A stretch of 64,000 nucleotides of DNA, from assembly GCF_040712315.1 (NCBI RefSeq), contig NC_134021.1:30787501-30851500 (forward strand), in the 5' to 3' direction. This document shows, piece by piece, positions 36,001 to 48,779 of the stretch. Source of the DNA: Castanea sativa (lineage: Eukaryota; Streptophyta; Magnoliopsida; Fagales; Fagaceae). Made by a program: the position numbers and the translations under genes. The first letter of the stretch is position 1. Every line of letters begins with the position of its first letter. The notes below the pieces were generated by a model. It searched no databases. It saw only the letters and a program-made list of their open reading frames with translations, and was not told the DNA's origin.

Positions 36001-36516
36001 AATTAATAGAATTTAAATTTCCTTTAGTTTTACTTCAGTTTTAATTCCCCTTATTTGAAAATTCTAGGAACCTTCTAAATTCACCATCCAAACAGAACAA
36101 AATAGACTAAAGATAGATGCGATTGTTTTTTATATTAAAAATAAAAGGCGAAAAGAAATATTCCTAAAGTCCAAAAATTCCATGAAAATTCACAAAGTTT
36201 AGCTTATTTTTCTCACTGGATCATGATCATACTAATTTATTTGAATTTTCTTTTTCGCTAATTGCCTTAGTAAATAACCAATGCGTTGGAATGTAAATGA
36301 TAAAAAACGTGGGAGCGACAATCATTCATCATAAAGGAGAAATATTTTTTTCTCAATAAGCCAATAGCATAACCAATTTTTGGATTGAAATGGAAGAAGG
36401 ATGGCATGAAAGGCCTCTTCCCATAATATTCAGTGACAAAAAATAATGGGGTCTTTCATATATTCATCTCCATTATGTTCAGCCTAATTTAGCATTGCAA
36501 GTAAGGATGATGGTCT

Positions 36517-39500
36517 TCAGCCAAAGGTCGCAATGAGAAAAGACTTGTAAATGCTCATGAACTTGGCCACAAATGCTGCAAAACCAATCAAAAGAAACAC
36601 TATTAGGAAGCTGGTTAATTAAATTTAAAAGAAACATGTAATGAGTTTGTCTTTACCCATACTGCAGATAATTTACAATTCTGCTTGACAGACAGGACAC
36701 TCTAAGAGATCAAGTACCGAAAATACATATATAAGAAAGAGAGGACACAATGTTTGGTAGTCACTCCATGATATATAGGGATTTACATTAAATATACACA
36801 ACAGTTTCCGTTGGTTTCTACAATCTGCACTGACAAGTGCTGAAATCTGTTTATACTAAATTAAAGCATCATCAGGATTCCTGTGACGAAGAAGTTATAA
36901 TTTTCATAAAAATAAATTTTGAAAATAGAAATTAATTTTGACAAGGCATATGCTCCAGGAATGGTTCCACTTTCTGAAGAAAAGAAAGGCATTCTACTGA
37001 TGAACAATAATTTTGAGATCACATGGCATTGCATAAGAAAGACAAACAACTAAAATGGAATAACACATGCAAGTGGGGGAAAATCAGATGAAAAATAAGG
37101 TATAGCACCTGAAGGGAAGTAGAATTACAGAAAAGCACAAAATCTTCCTTTCCTCTGTACATAACATTTGACTAGGATGCCAACAAAGGGCAGAAAAGGA
37201 ATAAAATAATTTAGTGACTGATAGAAAAGCCACTTGTTTACCTCATCAAAAGAGCATTCACATCAACATAATGTCGAGAAAGATGATTTCACTTATCTCG
37301 ATAGAACCATTTTACCTCATTTATCAATCAAAATGATTGTGCTTTCCAAGTGTCATGCAATTTCACATTTTTATTAGACAAAAACGATAAAACACATCCT
37401 TTAATAAGCCAAATGCTGCATGGCCAAGATATGTTGTGCAACAAGTTCAGGTATTTTTTGATATACCGATAGTTGGGGGGAAGAGGGAGTTGAACCCTAG
37501 ATGTCTCCATTAGAAACACTAGGATGTGTTAGTTGAGCGACAAAGATCTTGGCAAATAAGATGATAAAATTATCTATAGTTTAGGTATCAATAATCGAGA
37601 CCTTGAGATGGATAACTAAATATAAAATAAAATTATATAATTAAAAATTAAAATAAAGTAAAAATACACAATCGATCGAACTTTTGGAACCCAGGAATCA
37701 CTTGTAGACAATATATAAATAGGAGAAAGAAGCCATATTGCATAAGTGATCATTGAACCACCAGAGCCGCCTTGCTGTGAAACAGCAGGGATGAGTGATA
37801 CCGGGGTCAATAGGGTATTCAAAAAAGTGATGAAGAAAAGTGTGAAAGACCATCTGAACCTTCATCAGAAATCACCTAATCAAATGCTAAAATGGGATGA
37901 GGAAGGCCATTCGTTTATGAAATGAATTTCCAGAGATAATATGAAAATTTGTGCTTCAACAGAGCTTCAGCCCATACGGTGAGTATGGAACATCTTAGTA
38001 TTTTTGGTAAGAATTTTTACCAAGACTTTGAACCATAACATTCAGAAAAGAAAATGAAACCCACGAGTAAGGATTTAAAGCAGAAATCTCAGTAACATAA
38101 AATCATCTTGTGCACAGCTTAAAGAGTATGCAAAGCAAACATAAAAGTAGAACTAGCAACAAAATATTGTCTTATTTTTTGGCTCATCGCATTGAACAGT
38201 AAGCGAGAATGGTCATGTACCTTCAATGTGAAATATAGCTTTCTGTCCTAGACGCATCCTATGCTCCTGTAGAAAAATGAACAAATAGATTAACAGATGC
38301 CCTATTTTTGCAAAGTATGGAATTCAGATTGGATTGATATACACAAACATAATAAATGAATGATTGCTGCAGCACAAGAAGGTTGCAAGCTGGCACAAAT
38401 TCAGAATGGCAAATACAGTTCCATGTTCAACCATTTTACTCAAACATAACTACCAAGGAACAAAAGAACCTAAGATGGATAAGAGATTAAACTTACATAA
38501 TATGCAGCCCAATGGCAAACCTCATGTTTTAGTTCAGCATCCAATTTCTTTAATAATTCATAAAGCAGCCTCTGAGCCAACAGAGAAAAATAAAGTTAAT
38601 AAAAATTGATTTTGAAGTGAAATAAAGTTATAATAAAAATATAAGAGCATTAGCATTGGGAGTTTTAAAACTCCCAATTTGCTATTTTATACCATCAAAC
38701 CACAAAATACATACATTACCCGGGTTGCTATTTGTTAAAAATAAAATAAAATAAAATAAAATTGCAACCCAGCTACAGTAATTTGCTATCTAGCCAGTTG
38801 CTAAAAATTAATCTAATATTTTATTCAAAATTTTCTCCCTGCATTTAATAAAAGCAAACCCTCTCCTCTCTTTCTCTCTCTTTTCTCTGTCCCTAGCGTC
38901 TCTCTCCCCTATCTCATTGCTCCTCTCCCATATTGGCTCAGTCTCTCTCAGCTGCTTGGGTTGCTGTTGGTGGGTAGTGGCTTGGGTTGCCATTGGTGGG
39001 TTGTAGTGGTTTGGGTGCTGGGTTTTTTTTTTTATTGGACAAGGAGGATCAGATCAGATGGTAAGGAATCTGGTTGTTATGATGAGTATGGTGGTGGGTT
39101 ATGGTGGTTGCGATGGTGGTTTCCAAGATCAATGCATGAGAAACTGAGAGGGGTAGTCTTGGACGGAGAGAGAGGTTTATATGGGTGGTGGTGGCAGTGT
39201 GTTTTGTTCATATGGGTTTGGTGGGTTGTGGCTGTAGCTGATGTGGGTTTGTGGTGGCAGTTGCTGGGTGGTGGCCAATGGGTTTGCTGGGATGCGAGTG
39301 GTGGCGGCAATGTGTTGTTGTGGTTGTTGGTTGCTTAAGAGGAAGAGGGAGAAAGGAAGAGGAAGAGAGAGAGAGAGGTGGTGGGTCATTTTGGTGGTGG
39401 TCGTTTTGGTGGTAGCTATGTGTGGTGCAACAGTGGTGAGGTGGTGGGTTTGGCGGGGGTTGCTGGGATGGGATTTTGGTTGGGGGGGGGGGGGGGGGTG

Positions 39501-42500
39501 GCTGCTGGTAGGAGGAAGCAACGGAGTAATGAAGAATAAAGAAAGAATATTTAAATGATGTGGTAGAAGAATAGAGATGTTAGGTGTACTGTAAAGTGGT
39601 ATAGTCTAATAGATAAAATAAATTATTAGATGGTAAAATAGCAATGTTTTTGCAAACCCGGATGTGAATGCTCTAAAAGAAGCTTGTCTTTACCTTCAAG
39701 ATAATCTCTGGAGGAATGCAATTGACAAGTAGCTCATACAACTTCCCTCGAACCTGAAACAGCCTACAGCATATAGAGAAATCCTAATTAAATGATTTAG
39801 AGCATGGTGCATATCTAAAGAAATGCAAGCCACTTGCATATCCAAAATGGTAATTAATCAGAATTTGAACAATTATAAATTGCATATGGTGCCCTCCAAA
39901 TAGTGGAATCAGATGGAAATTGTCAAAAGCTTCCACAAACTATAAACACAAACATGCCACTGGTCCTATCCTCCACGCGCAACCACTTTGTCACCCTCCA
40001 AAGGAATAAGGGATATCACAGAAAGACTATAATGAAGTACAAATTTGAGCCTTATCAACTCTAATCTAACATATCTCAATAATGAATGACCCTTGCAAAT
40101 ATTATTACTGTAACATCCCTTGAATTTACTTCATTTGCCACAAAACTCATCATTAAAAAAGGTAGCCATTTGTTAGACCAAAAAAAATATAGGAGCATTT
40201 CATCCTAAGTCAGTGACAAGCAAGGAACAAGTCCCTTATAATTTTATTTTATATTTTACAGGTTTGATTTGGACAGTCTCAACTTTCAAGGTTCACTTAC
40301 ACAGTTAAACCTTTTATAATTAACAATCAAGCTGGATGGGAAAATTATTTATCATCGGAATAATGATTAATTCAAGTTTCAAAACAATTTTTATAAAAGA
40401 ATAAATATTTAAAATCTACTAGACTTTTGATATAAAAATCATATTAAAAAAAAAGACACTTTTTCCACTGGAGAATTCAAGTAATAAGTGATTTTTATAG
40501 TCTTTGTGAAAAGGACTCCAACTAACTTTAAATTGTTAACATATAGTAAAGGTAGACATCAGATATATGGCAAAAAAGGGGTGAAGAAAAGGAGGGAACA
40601 AATATAAGTATAACCATAAAGTATAACAATATCATTCCTCGAGTTTTTTTTTTTTTTTTTTTATAAATTAATTTAATAAGGAAATGTAGCAGAGATTTTT
40701 TAGTGGTTACACATACCCAGTGGGTTTTAAACCACAATCTCATCTCATCATGGGAAAAGTAAGTGTCATTTGAGTTTGAGCTCATTGACAGATGTAGCTA
40801 AGAATTATAACCATATGAATTAAACTAAAGTTAAGGAGTAATAGACCCATGGTAGAAAACTCCTATTGGTCTACATTTCTAAATAGGGTTGTGCAAAAAA
40901 ACCGCCTGAACCGCCAACCTGGCCGACCCCCCACCCAACCCGCACCAACCCGTGCAGGTCTATGAAGTGAGGCAGGTCGGATTGGGCAAGTTAGATAAAT
41001 AATTTAGGGTTCAGGTTGAATAATGGGTTGAGATATTTCTAACCCACAACAGCCTGACCCACCTGCTTATATTTATAGAACTTTAATATGTTGCAAAACT
41101 CTTCTTCACATATGCACCCACATTTTTCTTTTCTAATTAACTCCAACCACTCTCTCTAAGATTTCGTTATTATTCTCACTCTATGTACACATCTAATTTA
41201 AGATTCTGAGATGTTTTTATTTTCAGTATGATAAAATTTCAGTCATTCTATTAAAAAATTCTAATAAAAAATAGTGTAGTATTTGTAATTATTTTTACTA
41301 AAGATTGCAGTTTTTTATTTCCTTTTTTTTTTTTTTTTTTTGAGGAAAACAATTATCTAATTTAATTGAAATAATTTCATTTAGCTAATTACATTTGTCA
41401 ACCCACCCAACCTGCTCAACCAGCCGAGTTGAAATCGTTATTCACCGATCTGCCGGATTTATAGATTGGTGGGCCAGTGACTCAGCGGGAGAATTGGAAT
41501 TTTCCCAACCCACCATTGGTTCATTGCTTAAAAATATTGACCTCCACCTAACCAATCCAACCTGTGCACACTCCTATTTCCAAATAAAGCCAATCAAGTT
41601 TATTAATCCCTAATATACGTTTACTTTAAAAATCAGTGCAACTTTTTATTCATATATAATTATCTGAAGAAATATTTTTTAAAAACTATTAAATATGAAG
41701 TATTAGAATTATTAATTAGATGGCATGCAATGAAGTTGGTTCCTTAAAAAATTATTAAGTTTAAGAATTGTTAAATAAACATAATATCTATAAGAGTGTC
41801 AACTATCAACTATGTGCTAGTTTGGAACAGTGGTACAAGAGAAATAACTGTAAGAATGATAAGACTGCCCAGGCCCACCAAATACAACAAGCCAAACACT
41901 CAATTGTAGTGGGCCCACTTTAACAATGACTGAGCCACCACATTCAGGGAGGATATAGGACAGACTGGGCAAGGCCACTGATGAGGATTAAAACCAGATC
42001 AAATCCATGAGTTTTGCCTCTGATAATGATTGCTAAGAAATACCGGTTGATATATATATGTATAGAATAGGAGGGATTGGACAAAGCATGCATCAAGATA
42101 AAAATAATGAAGAATGCAAAATTCAATATGTAATGCCTAAATGAGTGGTAACTTACAAACAAGCATGGCACTGAATCTGATTTGTGGTTTAGCTTTGGAT
42201 TGGTTGACTTTTAGAAGAACAAAAATTCAGTTCAATTTTGGATCTAAAGTTCAGGGGTTTTCTTGCATTTTTCCCCTCAATAAAAATATCATTTTTTATT
42301 TAGAGATGGTATCAAAGAAACTAAACAATGATGGTAATGACAGCAGAAATGATAGATATAAAATCTGAATGTTCAGAATACCGTTATAACATTACAATAC
42401 AGTAAGATGCATAAAAACCATCTTAATAAGTATTCAGTATACTGTTATAAAATTACAATACAGCAAGATGCATGAAAATCACCTCTTAGGACTCTGCTCC

Positions 42501-43470
42501 TTCATTATGTCAGATGCTATTTCAGCAACATATTCCTCCCAATCCATTGAGGATATTACTTGTTTGCTTGTAAAGGGATACCTATATGAAAAATTACATT
42601 ACACAGAAAGAGCATAGCTATCAGGAACCATGAGTGCTATATTTCGAAGCTGTGCGTTTGACATGACAATGCTACTGATCAATGAGTAGTGTTATGGAGC
42701 TTAACTGTTGGACACGGCAAGTCTCAAATGACAGTATAGCTCTCCTTAAACTCCGGTTTGACTTTTCTGCTATAAGAGCAGCAAAGCCAGATGGAAGTTG
42801 TAGTCCTTCTTTCTTCCCTATGAGTTCCAATACCTTAACAATCTGGCAGAAATAGTATCACTGTAAAATATCATACTCAATTCGATAAATTGTTTGATCT
42901 TAAAGGGGATCTTCTATAATTCTGCACGTGATGGGTTATTTCTTGATTTCTTCCAGTCATTAATAAGTAGATTATTTTTAGACAATAATAATAAATAGAA
43001 ACAACACTCATAAGGAGTCCTATTGAAACCAACATGAGACACAATAACACCATTAATATTCTCATTAACACACCTGATCTAATTATAGCCACAAAATAGC
43101 CCATCCATCCTTAAGATCCTAAACACAGCTGTTTTCCAGAACATTCATTGAAGATGAAGAATATAACAAATTATATTTAGTATACAGTAACATTGCTCGC
43201 TATAAGAACTTCCTTTTCTGGGTAAATGGTGAGACTCAAACCCTAGAACCCAACTTGCCAGAATTCCTCAACACAACACCATTCTTGTGTATTGCATAGA
43301 TCACTGTGGCTGAGAACAAAATTATTAAAAATGCAAAGAATAGCAACTGAACATTCTTTGAAGGCCATTATTGTAGGCAAAGCCATTTATCAACTACCCT
43401 CCAAGCCAAGGAAAAAAAAAATCATGAAAACTTTTCTGCTACCCAATTCTATCATATTGTAAGAGGAATA

Positions 43471-43505
<35 letters not shown>

Positions 43506-44018
43506 GCAATGTGAAACGTACAATTTTAATGCTGGTGCAATATACAATCATTTAAGATGCATTTGAATGAGAATAATTCTTGCTTTCAGCAATATTAAGG
43601 AATAAAATCTTATCCAACCTCTTCTTCTGTTGGTGCATTTATTCGCACATTCAAGCAGCGAGACCGGATTGCTTCAGTAACCTTTGAAGAACTGTTGCAG
43701 CACAGTATTAGCCGGCAATAAGCACTATATTTCTCCATAGTTCTTCGGAGAGAATGCTGGGCTTCTCTTGAAAGCTTGTCCACCTCATTGAGCACTAATA
43801 CTGACAATGCAAAAGAAGAAATATAATCAGCATATGGACACAAGCAGAGTTGTTAAACTGAAAAGAATCTAGCATCTTATCACTGTCGTTTTTGTTGTCA
43901 ATAATTCTAGAATCTTATCACTGTTATATTAATTGCTCAGTTAATCCAGTTCAGTGGGATCCTCATGGACCTATTCAACCAAAATTAAGGAGAAAAGAAA
44001 GTGAAAGGATGCAAAATT

Positions 44019-44058
<40 letters not shown>

Positions 44059-45750
44059 CATTATATGAGGTAATCACATTTGCGTACTTCCTGCGTACTT
44101 GAGTTATGCCCCCTTTAGCATTTCTGTTGTGTTTTCTTACTTCATCCAAAAATAAAGAATATTATACATTTTATTCAATTACGCCCTGACTTTTCAAGAA
44201 AAATACCTCAGCAGTGCTGGATAGGAAAACCATTTTCAAAACTTTAAATATTTTCTTACTTTTTCTAAGAAACAATGGAGCCCTAAGCACAAATTTATCA
44301 GCAATCACAATGTCCTCCTCTTTCATATTACAAATACTGAATAGCAGAACTATGTTTTACATAGGATCCAAATGTGAAAGAAAATTCACAGCATAAACAA
44401 CCCGTTATGGAAAAAGGCAGTTCTTTCAAAAAATAAACACATTGCATACATATCCTACATCTCAACTGAATTCTTTGTGGTTAAAGGATCCCTTTATAGT
44501 TGCTTTGGAACAATTAGGAGATTCTGTAGAACAAATGTTGGGTTGTGCTTCTCGCAGCAACACATATGGGATGGTGGTCCTGCTTATGGAGTAAAATCAA
44601 TTAATAAAAGTTATGAATTGATCCAATGGACATATTTTCCTTAAAGGCTACAAGTTTTGGCTTTTAAAAATCAGATTAGTCAATACTTGTAAAAATAATT
44701 TATAAATAAATAAACAAAGATTAGGGAATCAAAATGTAGTATAAATTCCTCAAGATGTCAATAACTAACTCTGGAACAGAAAGACATACTTTTCAAGTAT
44801 CAGGTGACATGAATCAGAGAGTGAGGGGAAAAGGGTGTTCAGAATTACCTTTAAATCCTTTTTTTCCTTTGGTGTCAATGGGTCTATTTTTAGCCATTTC
44901 TTTAATTATTTCTTGAACAATATATCTGTCCTGAAACCCTGCATCACTGGGATTCAATTCCACATGGTTGGTGCTTGACAATGTGGTAAGCTCTATATCA
45001 AGAGTTCGACTTCCAGCCTGAAACAAAATCATTGGAACATCTACTTAAATTAACTTCCATCTTTTCCAATAATTGTCACCACCAAACATAGCACAAAGTA
45101 CCGATTTCATGTTTCAGCATGTTACTTAAGTATGACTTTACTAGTGTTAAAATAGACGGACAAAACTTAGGAACAGTTCCTTAAGGTATTGTACCTGCGG
45201 TTCCTAATTAAATTCAAACACATAGCTGTATTGACTGATGAAGCACAAACACCTATGGTACAATATCTAAGAAATTGCGAACAAGATCATCAATGTAAAA
45301 CATGAGAAGCAGGAAAAGCTTACATCGACTTTCCATGTCTTATTTTCGACTTTCACCTGCAATGAAAAGAAAAAGAAAGCAAATAAAAATGATATAGCCC
45401 TAAGATGAGATCATATCCACATAGTGAGAAAACCCATGAAAGAAAATCGAGAAGAAGAGAAGACCTTTTCAGCAGTGGGGCCAAACATCTGTCGAAGAAG
45501 GGCCATGATTAGGGTTTTCTTGCCAGAACCCGGTGGGCCATAGAAGAGCAAATGTGGGCAATCCTGCTCCGTCACCTAAAGCAAAAAACCACCAGAATTT
45601 CAAAAAACCCAACAAGCAATTGAAAGAAGAAAAAAAATTAAAGAAAGAAAGAAAGAGAGTGAGTACGAGTTTCTTGAGGTTTTGGGCTATGTGTTGATGG
45701 ACGATGATGTTGTCTAGGGTTTTAGGCCTGTACTTGTCTACCCACAACAT
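36517..45750 (-). CDS. RFC3: Replication factor C subunit 3 (RFC3), complete 11-exon gene
   Basis: Exons on the minus strand are 45750-45667, 45575-45465, 45356-45324, 45017-44849, 43800-43619, 42842-42706, 42581-42483, 39763-39694, 38571-38497, 38266-38221 and 36575-36517. All junctions are GT-AG and in phase. The product is 354 aa, close to the usual length of plant RFC3. It is a small subunit of the AAA+ clamp loader that opens PCNA and loads it on primed DNA in the nucleus. Visible motifs: [13 protein letters not shown] (RFC box II) at 1-13, Walker [10 protein letters not shown] at 41-49, Walker B region [10 protein letters not shown] at 133-142, [14 protein letters not shown], and the SRC arginine-finger motif at 179-181 ([12 protein letters not shown]). 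The C-terminal collar helices follow and end KSFLIATFG. The N-E-V-D Walker B, rather than D-E-A-D, is normal for RFC3. A GA microsatellite lies just upstream of the ATG (45819-45849). Introns 7 and 8 are enlarged by MITEs. No coding defect was seen. Confidence 0.97.
38642..39676. mobile_element. GAGCATTC-type element, 1.03 kb, in RFC3 intron 8
   Basis: The element at 38645-39673 has ends GAGCATTAGCATTGGG and GAGCATTCACATCCGG (inverted) and a TAA duplication (38642-38644 and 39674-39676). Inside are a CT-rich tract (38860-38955), then a GGTGG/TGGTTG-rich segment and a run of about 17 G (39482-39498). It accounts for about 1.03 kb of the 1,121-bp intron 8. Open frames in it are compositional artefacts. 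Confidence 0.88.
40876..41584. mobile_element. hAT-like non-autonomous element, 693 bp, in RFC3 intron 7
   Basis: The element at 40884-41576 starts TAGGGTTGTGCA and ends with the inverse of TAGGAGTGTGCA. It is flanked by TTTCTAAA (40876-40883) and TTTCCAAA (41577-41584), an 8-bp duplication with one change. The subterminal regions are rich in AACCCG/CCCACC-type motifs, as in the element at 48788. The TAGGG ends and the 8-bp duplication point to hAT. Confidence 0.8.
43473..43502. repeat. (GT)n microsatellite in RFC3 intron 5
   Basis: A pure GT run of about 30 bases lies at the indicated position. Confidence 0.9.
44023..44055. repeat. (AT)n microsatellite in RFC3 intron 4
   Basis: A pure AT run of about 33 bases lies between exons 4 and 5 of RFC3. 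Confidence 0.9.
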
Positions 45751-45815
45751 CTTTGTATCTTCTTCGGCGATTCAAGCTTCTTCAACGCTTGAATTTGTTT
45801 TTGTAGCTTCTGAGT

Positions 45816-45852
<37 letters not shown>

Positions 45853-46099
45853 ATTCCTGAGAATTAGATTGGCGGGAAACACATGAGTGAGAGGCTAGGT
45901 TAGTGACAGACTTGGACCTGCTTCCCACTTGACTGTGTATTTACACGTGGCTTAGAGCCCTCCTCGTATAAGTGAAATGGTGTCTTAGATTCAATATCTT
46001 ATTACACTAAAAACCGATTAGGGTATTAAAGCACCATCATAGGTTGAAACACCAAAAAAAAAAATTATATATATATATAACAATTATAAATTTTGTAAC
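45751..46099. promoter_or_regulatory. RFC3 5' UTR/promoter region
   Basis: On the minus strand the ATG at 45750 is preceded by a leader with a CT run (45819-45849 as GA on the plus strand) and the sequence TTGGCGGGAAA-like in reverse (plus GATTGGCGGGAAAC, 45869-45882). TTGGCGGGAAA is a good match to the E2F site TTTSSCGC/GGCGGGAAA, which controls plant replication genes. That fits RFC3, but binding is inferred. Confidence 0.5.
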
Positions 46100-46980
46100 G
46101 AGTTGGATTAATATTGAAAATTTTGAGCATCTTTCGAAAAAGGTACCTAATTCTACACTTATAATATGCAGATTTTTTTAAAAAAATGTTGAAAATTCTA
46201 TGCATTCAACCAATACTATTATTCAAAAAATTTACATAATTTTGTTTGTTCCAAGGAGTACTTTTGCCCTTTTAGAAAATACAAACGTATTTAAGTAATT
46301 ATCATTCTGTAAAACTGTAATGAAAACACAATTTTTGTTTTTCTTCTATACAAATACAATATTGAGATTTTTTACTGTGACGTGATTGGTTTCTAAGATC
46401 CCTTTCAACATTATGCCTTTTACTAGTTAATCCCGGTAGAGTCCCAAAACATCGTATTTTGCTGAAACAAGGTCATTTATAACATGATGCCAAGACTCGT
46501 TATTTCATTAAAATTTCATAAACTTAAATTAAAACTAAACTAAATGATAAATGAAGCGACATCCCCTAGAGTATTTACCACAAAGAATAATTAGATTAAT
46601 TGGATAAATATCTTAAACTAATTGGATTTGTATATTTCTAAAAAATATGTATATATTATTTTGTATGTCCAAAGTAAGCAATTTTTCGAAGAAGATACAC
46701 AACTCTGTACGATGATTATACATAATTTTTCAAAAAATGTTGACAATTCTACACATTTAATGAACTCTATTACTCAAAGAATTTACATAATTTTTTACAT
46801 TCAAAGTACGCAATTTTCAAACAATACACACATTTCCTCAAGATCAACGTACATAATTTTTCAAGAAAAATGAAGATTTTGCACATTCAATGAACATTGT
46901 TACTCAAAGAATTTATATAATTTTTTATGTTCAAAATATACAATTTTTCAAAGAACATACACAACTCTACATGATGAATG

Positions 46981-47633
46981 TACACTGATGATGCAAAGAA
47001 GATCAGTAGGCTGGATGCTTCGGACTTGAAAGGACCACTTGCTCTCTCTGCGGCCTGAAGAAAAAAGAAAAGCGAATCAAAGGTGACCGGGGGTGCCGGC
47101 CAAAAACCCTCCGATGGCAAAGTTAGTTTTTCTCTCTATATTTTTGGAGTTCTAACTTTTTTGGAGTAAAATTCATATACCTTTGCCTTGTCTGAATCAG
47201 TCTTTATATAGTGCCTTCATAGACGGTTATCGAAATTGGAACCTCCCCTGGATTCAAGGAGGCTTAAACGTAACTGCCATAACCGTTTAGGAGTTACACT
47301 TCTATTTCAGAGCGGATACATGACAGTTATGCGTGGGATAAGGGATTGTCACATTATATTCGGAGATTCTCCTAAGTATGATACCCTCGTCTTGGAATTC
47401 CTTCGTCGAGTGTGCCTGTTAATTCCAAGTGTAGCATCCTCGTCCACGAATCTTTATGTGGACGAGTCCTCTTAGGGCAGGCTGTGCGCATCCCATGGAC
47501 GAGGGATGTAGCTTCGCTATCACCCTCAGGATGGCCTTGTCCGTTACCCTCGTCTTGAGGATAACTCCTGGACGGCTGCCGAGGTGATGACCGTCCAGGG
47601 ACAATCTGAGCATTTTCATCCCACATCATACAC
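46981..47633 (-). mobile_element. Solo LTR, 643 bp, TGATG...CATCA
   Basis: The insertion at 46986-47628 has termini TGATG and CATCA and an exact 5-bp duplication TACAC on both sides (46981-46985 and 47629-47633). Read on the minus strand it starts TGATGTGGGATGAAAATGC, includes a TATA-like ACTATATAAAG (about 47214) and ends TTTGCATCATCA. GACGAGG/CGTCC-rich motifs repeat in U3. This is a clean solo LTR left by LTR-LTR recombination. Class Gypsy is likely. Confidence 0.85.
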
Positions 47634-47719
47634 AACTTTGCACAATGAATGTAAAAAAATTTTCCAAAAATGTTGAAAATTCTATGCATTTAACAAACAC
47701 TATTGCTTAAAGAATTTAC

Positions 47720-47920
47720 ATAATTTTGGGCCAATATGGCCATATACCACTATTTGGCAAACTATGTAGCAATCTACCACTGTTTCTGAAATATATGGGG
47801 ATCTATCACTCTTTTGGAACTTAAGTTCAAAAAAGTTGAGTTTTATATGGAATTCGAGTTTATAAAAATTGAATTCCAAAAAAAAAAAATGACAAGGTGG
47901 CACAAGCTGACTTGAAATAA

Positions 47921-47971
<51 letters not shown>

Positions 47972-48657
47972 CACTGGAACTTGAGTGGTACAAGCTCGAG
48001 CTCTATGTAAGGTGGAACTCGCTTTCTTTAAAATTGAGTTCCACTCATACATTTTCATCAAACACTCACTGACACACACACTTTCTCTCTCACTCCCTCT
48101 AGAACCATCACTCTAGCTCTCTATCTCTTATGGAGGCCAATGCAAGCTATGCTTTCAACAGAAAGATCATGCTAGCCACAGTGATCACTTTCTTTGTTGT
48201 TGAGAAAGACAAGGCTATTGGTATAGGGTAGTTGGAAAGATGTGTGAAAGTTAATCATGTTAGAAATCTCTTGGCCTTATGCTTATGCATGTGGGACACG
48301 CTGAAGTGAAAGAAGAAAAGCTGAAGGAGGGACATGCCATAAATCTGCTACAATTTTAGAGATATAAACCTCAGTTTTACGGTACTCAAGTTTTATAAAC
48401 TTGAGTAACTCATTACAAGGAACTGGAGTTTCACGAACTCGAGTTCCACATGGCCTTTATTAATTTAAATTAATCCAAGTCAGTGGGTGCCACCGTCGCT
48501 TTTTTTTTTTTTTTGGAACTCAAGTTACATGTCAAATTTGAGTTTCACAAATTCAAGTTAAAATAAGTGGTTCGTTGCTATATATTTTGCAAACAATGAT
48601 AGATTGTTAAATATTCTAGCCAAAGATGGTATTTAGCCATTTTGGCCTATAATTTTG
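47720..48657 (+). mobile_element. Small MULE (Pack-MULE-like), 920 bp
   Basis: The element at 47729-48648 is flanked by the 9-bp duplication ATAATTTTG (47720-47728 and 48649-48657). Its terminal inverted repeats of about 100 bp (GGCCAATATGGCCATATACC on the left, AGGCCAAAATGGCTAAATACC-like inverted on the right) continue with a GTAGCAAT/AGCAAC block. Inside each end are GAACTCGAGTTCC-type repeats. The left side contains a (TA)n run (47927-47968). Between the repeats is a leader- and exon-like segment (see 48062-48231). The 9-bp duplication and long TIRs identify a Mutator-type element. Confidence 0.8.
48062..48231 (+). pseudogene. Captured first-exon fragment, ATL-type RING-like N-terminus
   Basis: Within the 920-bp MULE, a CT-rich leader (CACTTTCTCTCTCACTCC) is followed at 48130 by a 33-codon ORF with MEANASYAFNRKIMLATVI then TFFVV. 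Plant ATL RING-H2 ubiquitin ligases often begin with a short polar stretch, then SYA(F/L)(S/N)GKIML and a hydrophobic membrane segment, so the match suggests capture of such a gene's start. The ORF leaves the family after VV and ends at TAG 48229-48231. The RING domain is absent, so no ligase activity is expected. The family assignment is inferred from a short motif. Confidence 0.5.
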
Positions 48658-48779
48658 TAGTTTCAAAGTATGTAATTTTTTGAAAAATGTACAAAATTCC
48701 ACATAACAATTTCAAAGAACAATCAAATTTCTACATGATCATCTTATACAATTTTTCAAAGAATGTTGAAAATTCTTTG

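Noticed and set aside
39077..39558. Pro/His-rich minus-strand and Trp/Val-rich plus-strand open frames
   Set aside because: Same reason: composition-driven frames inside the element in RFC3 intron 8.
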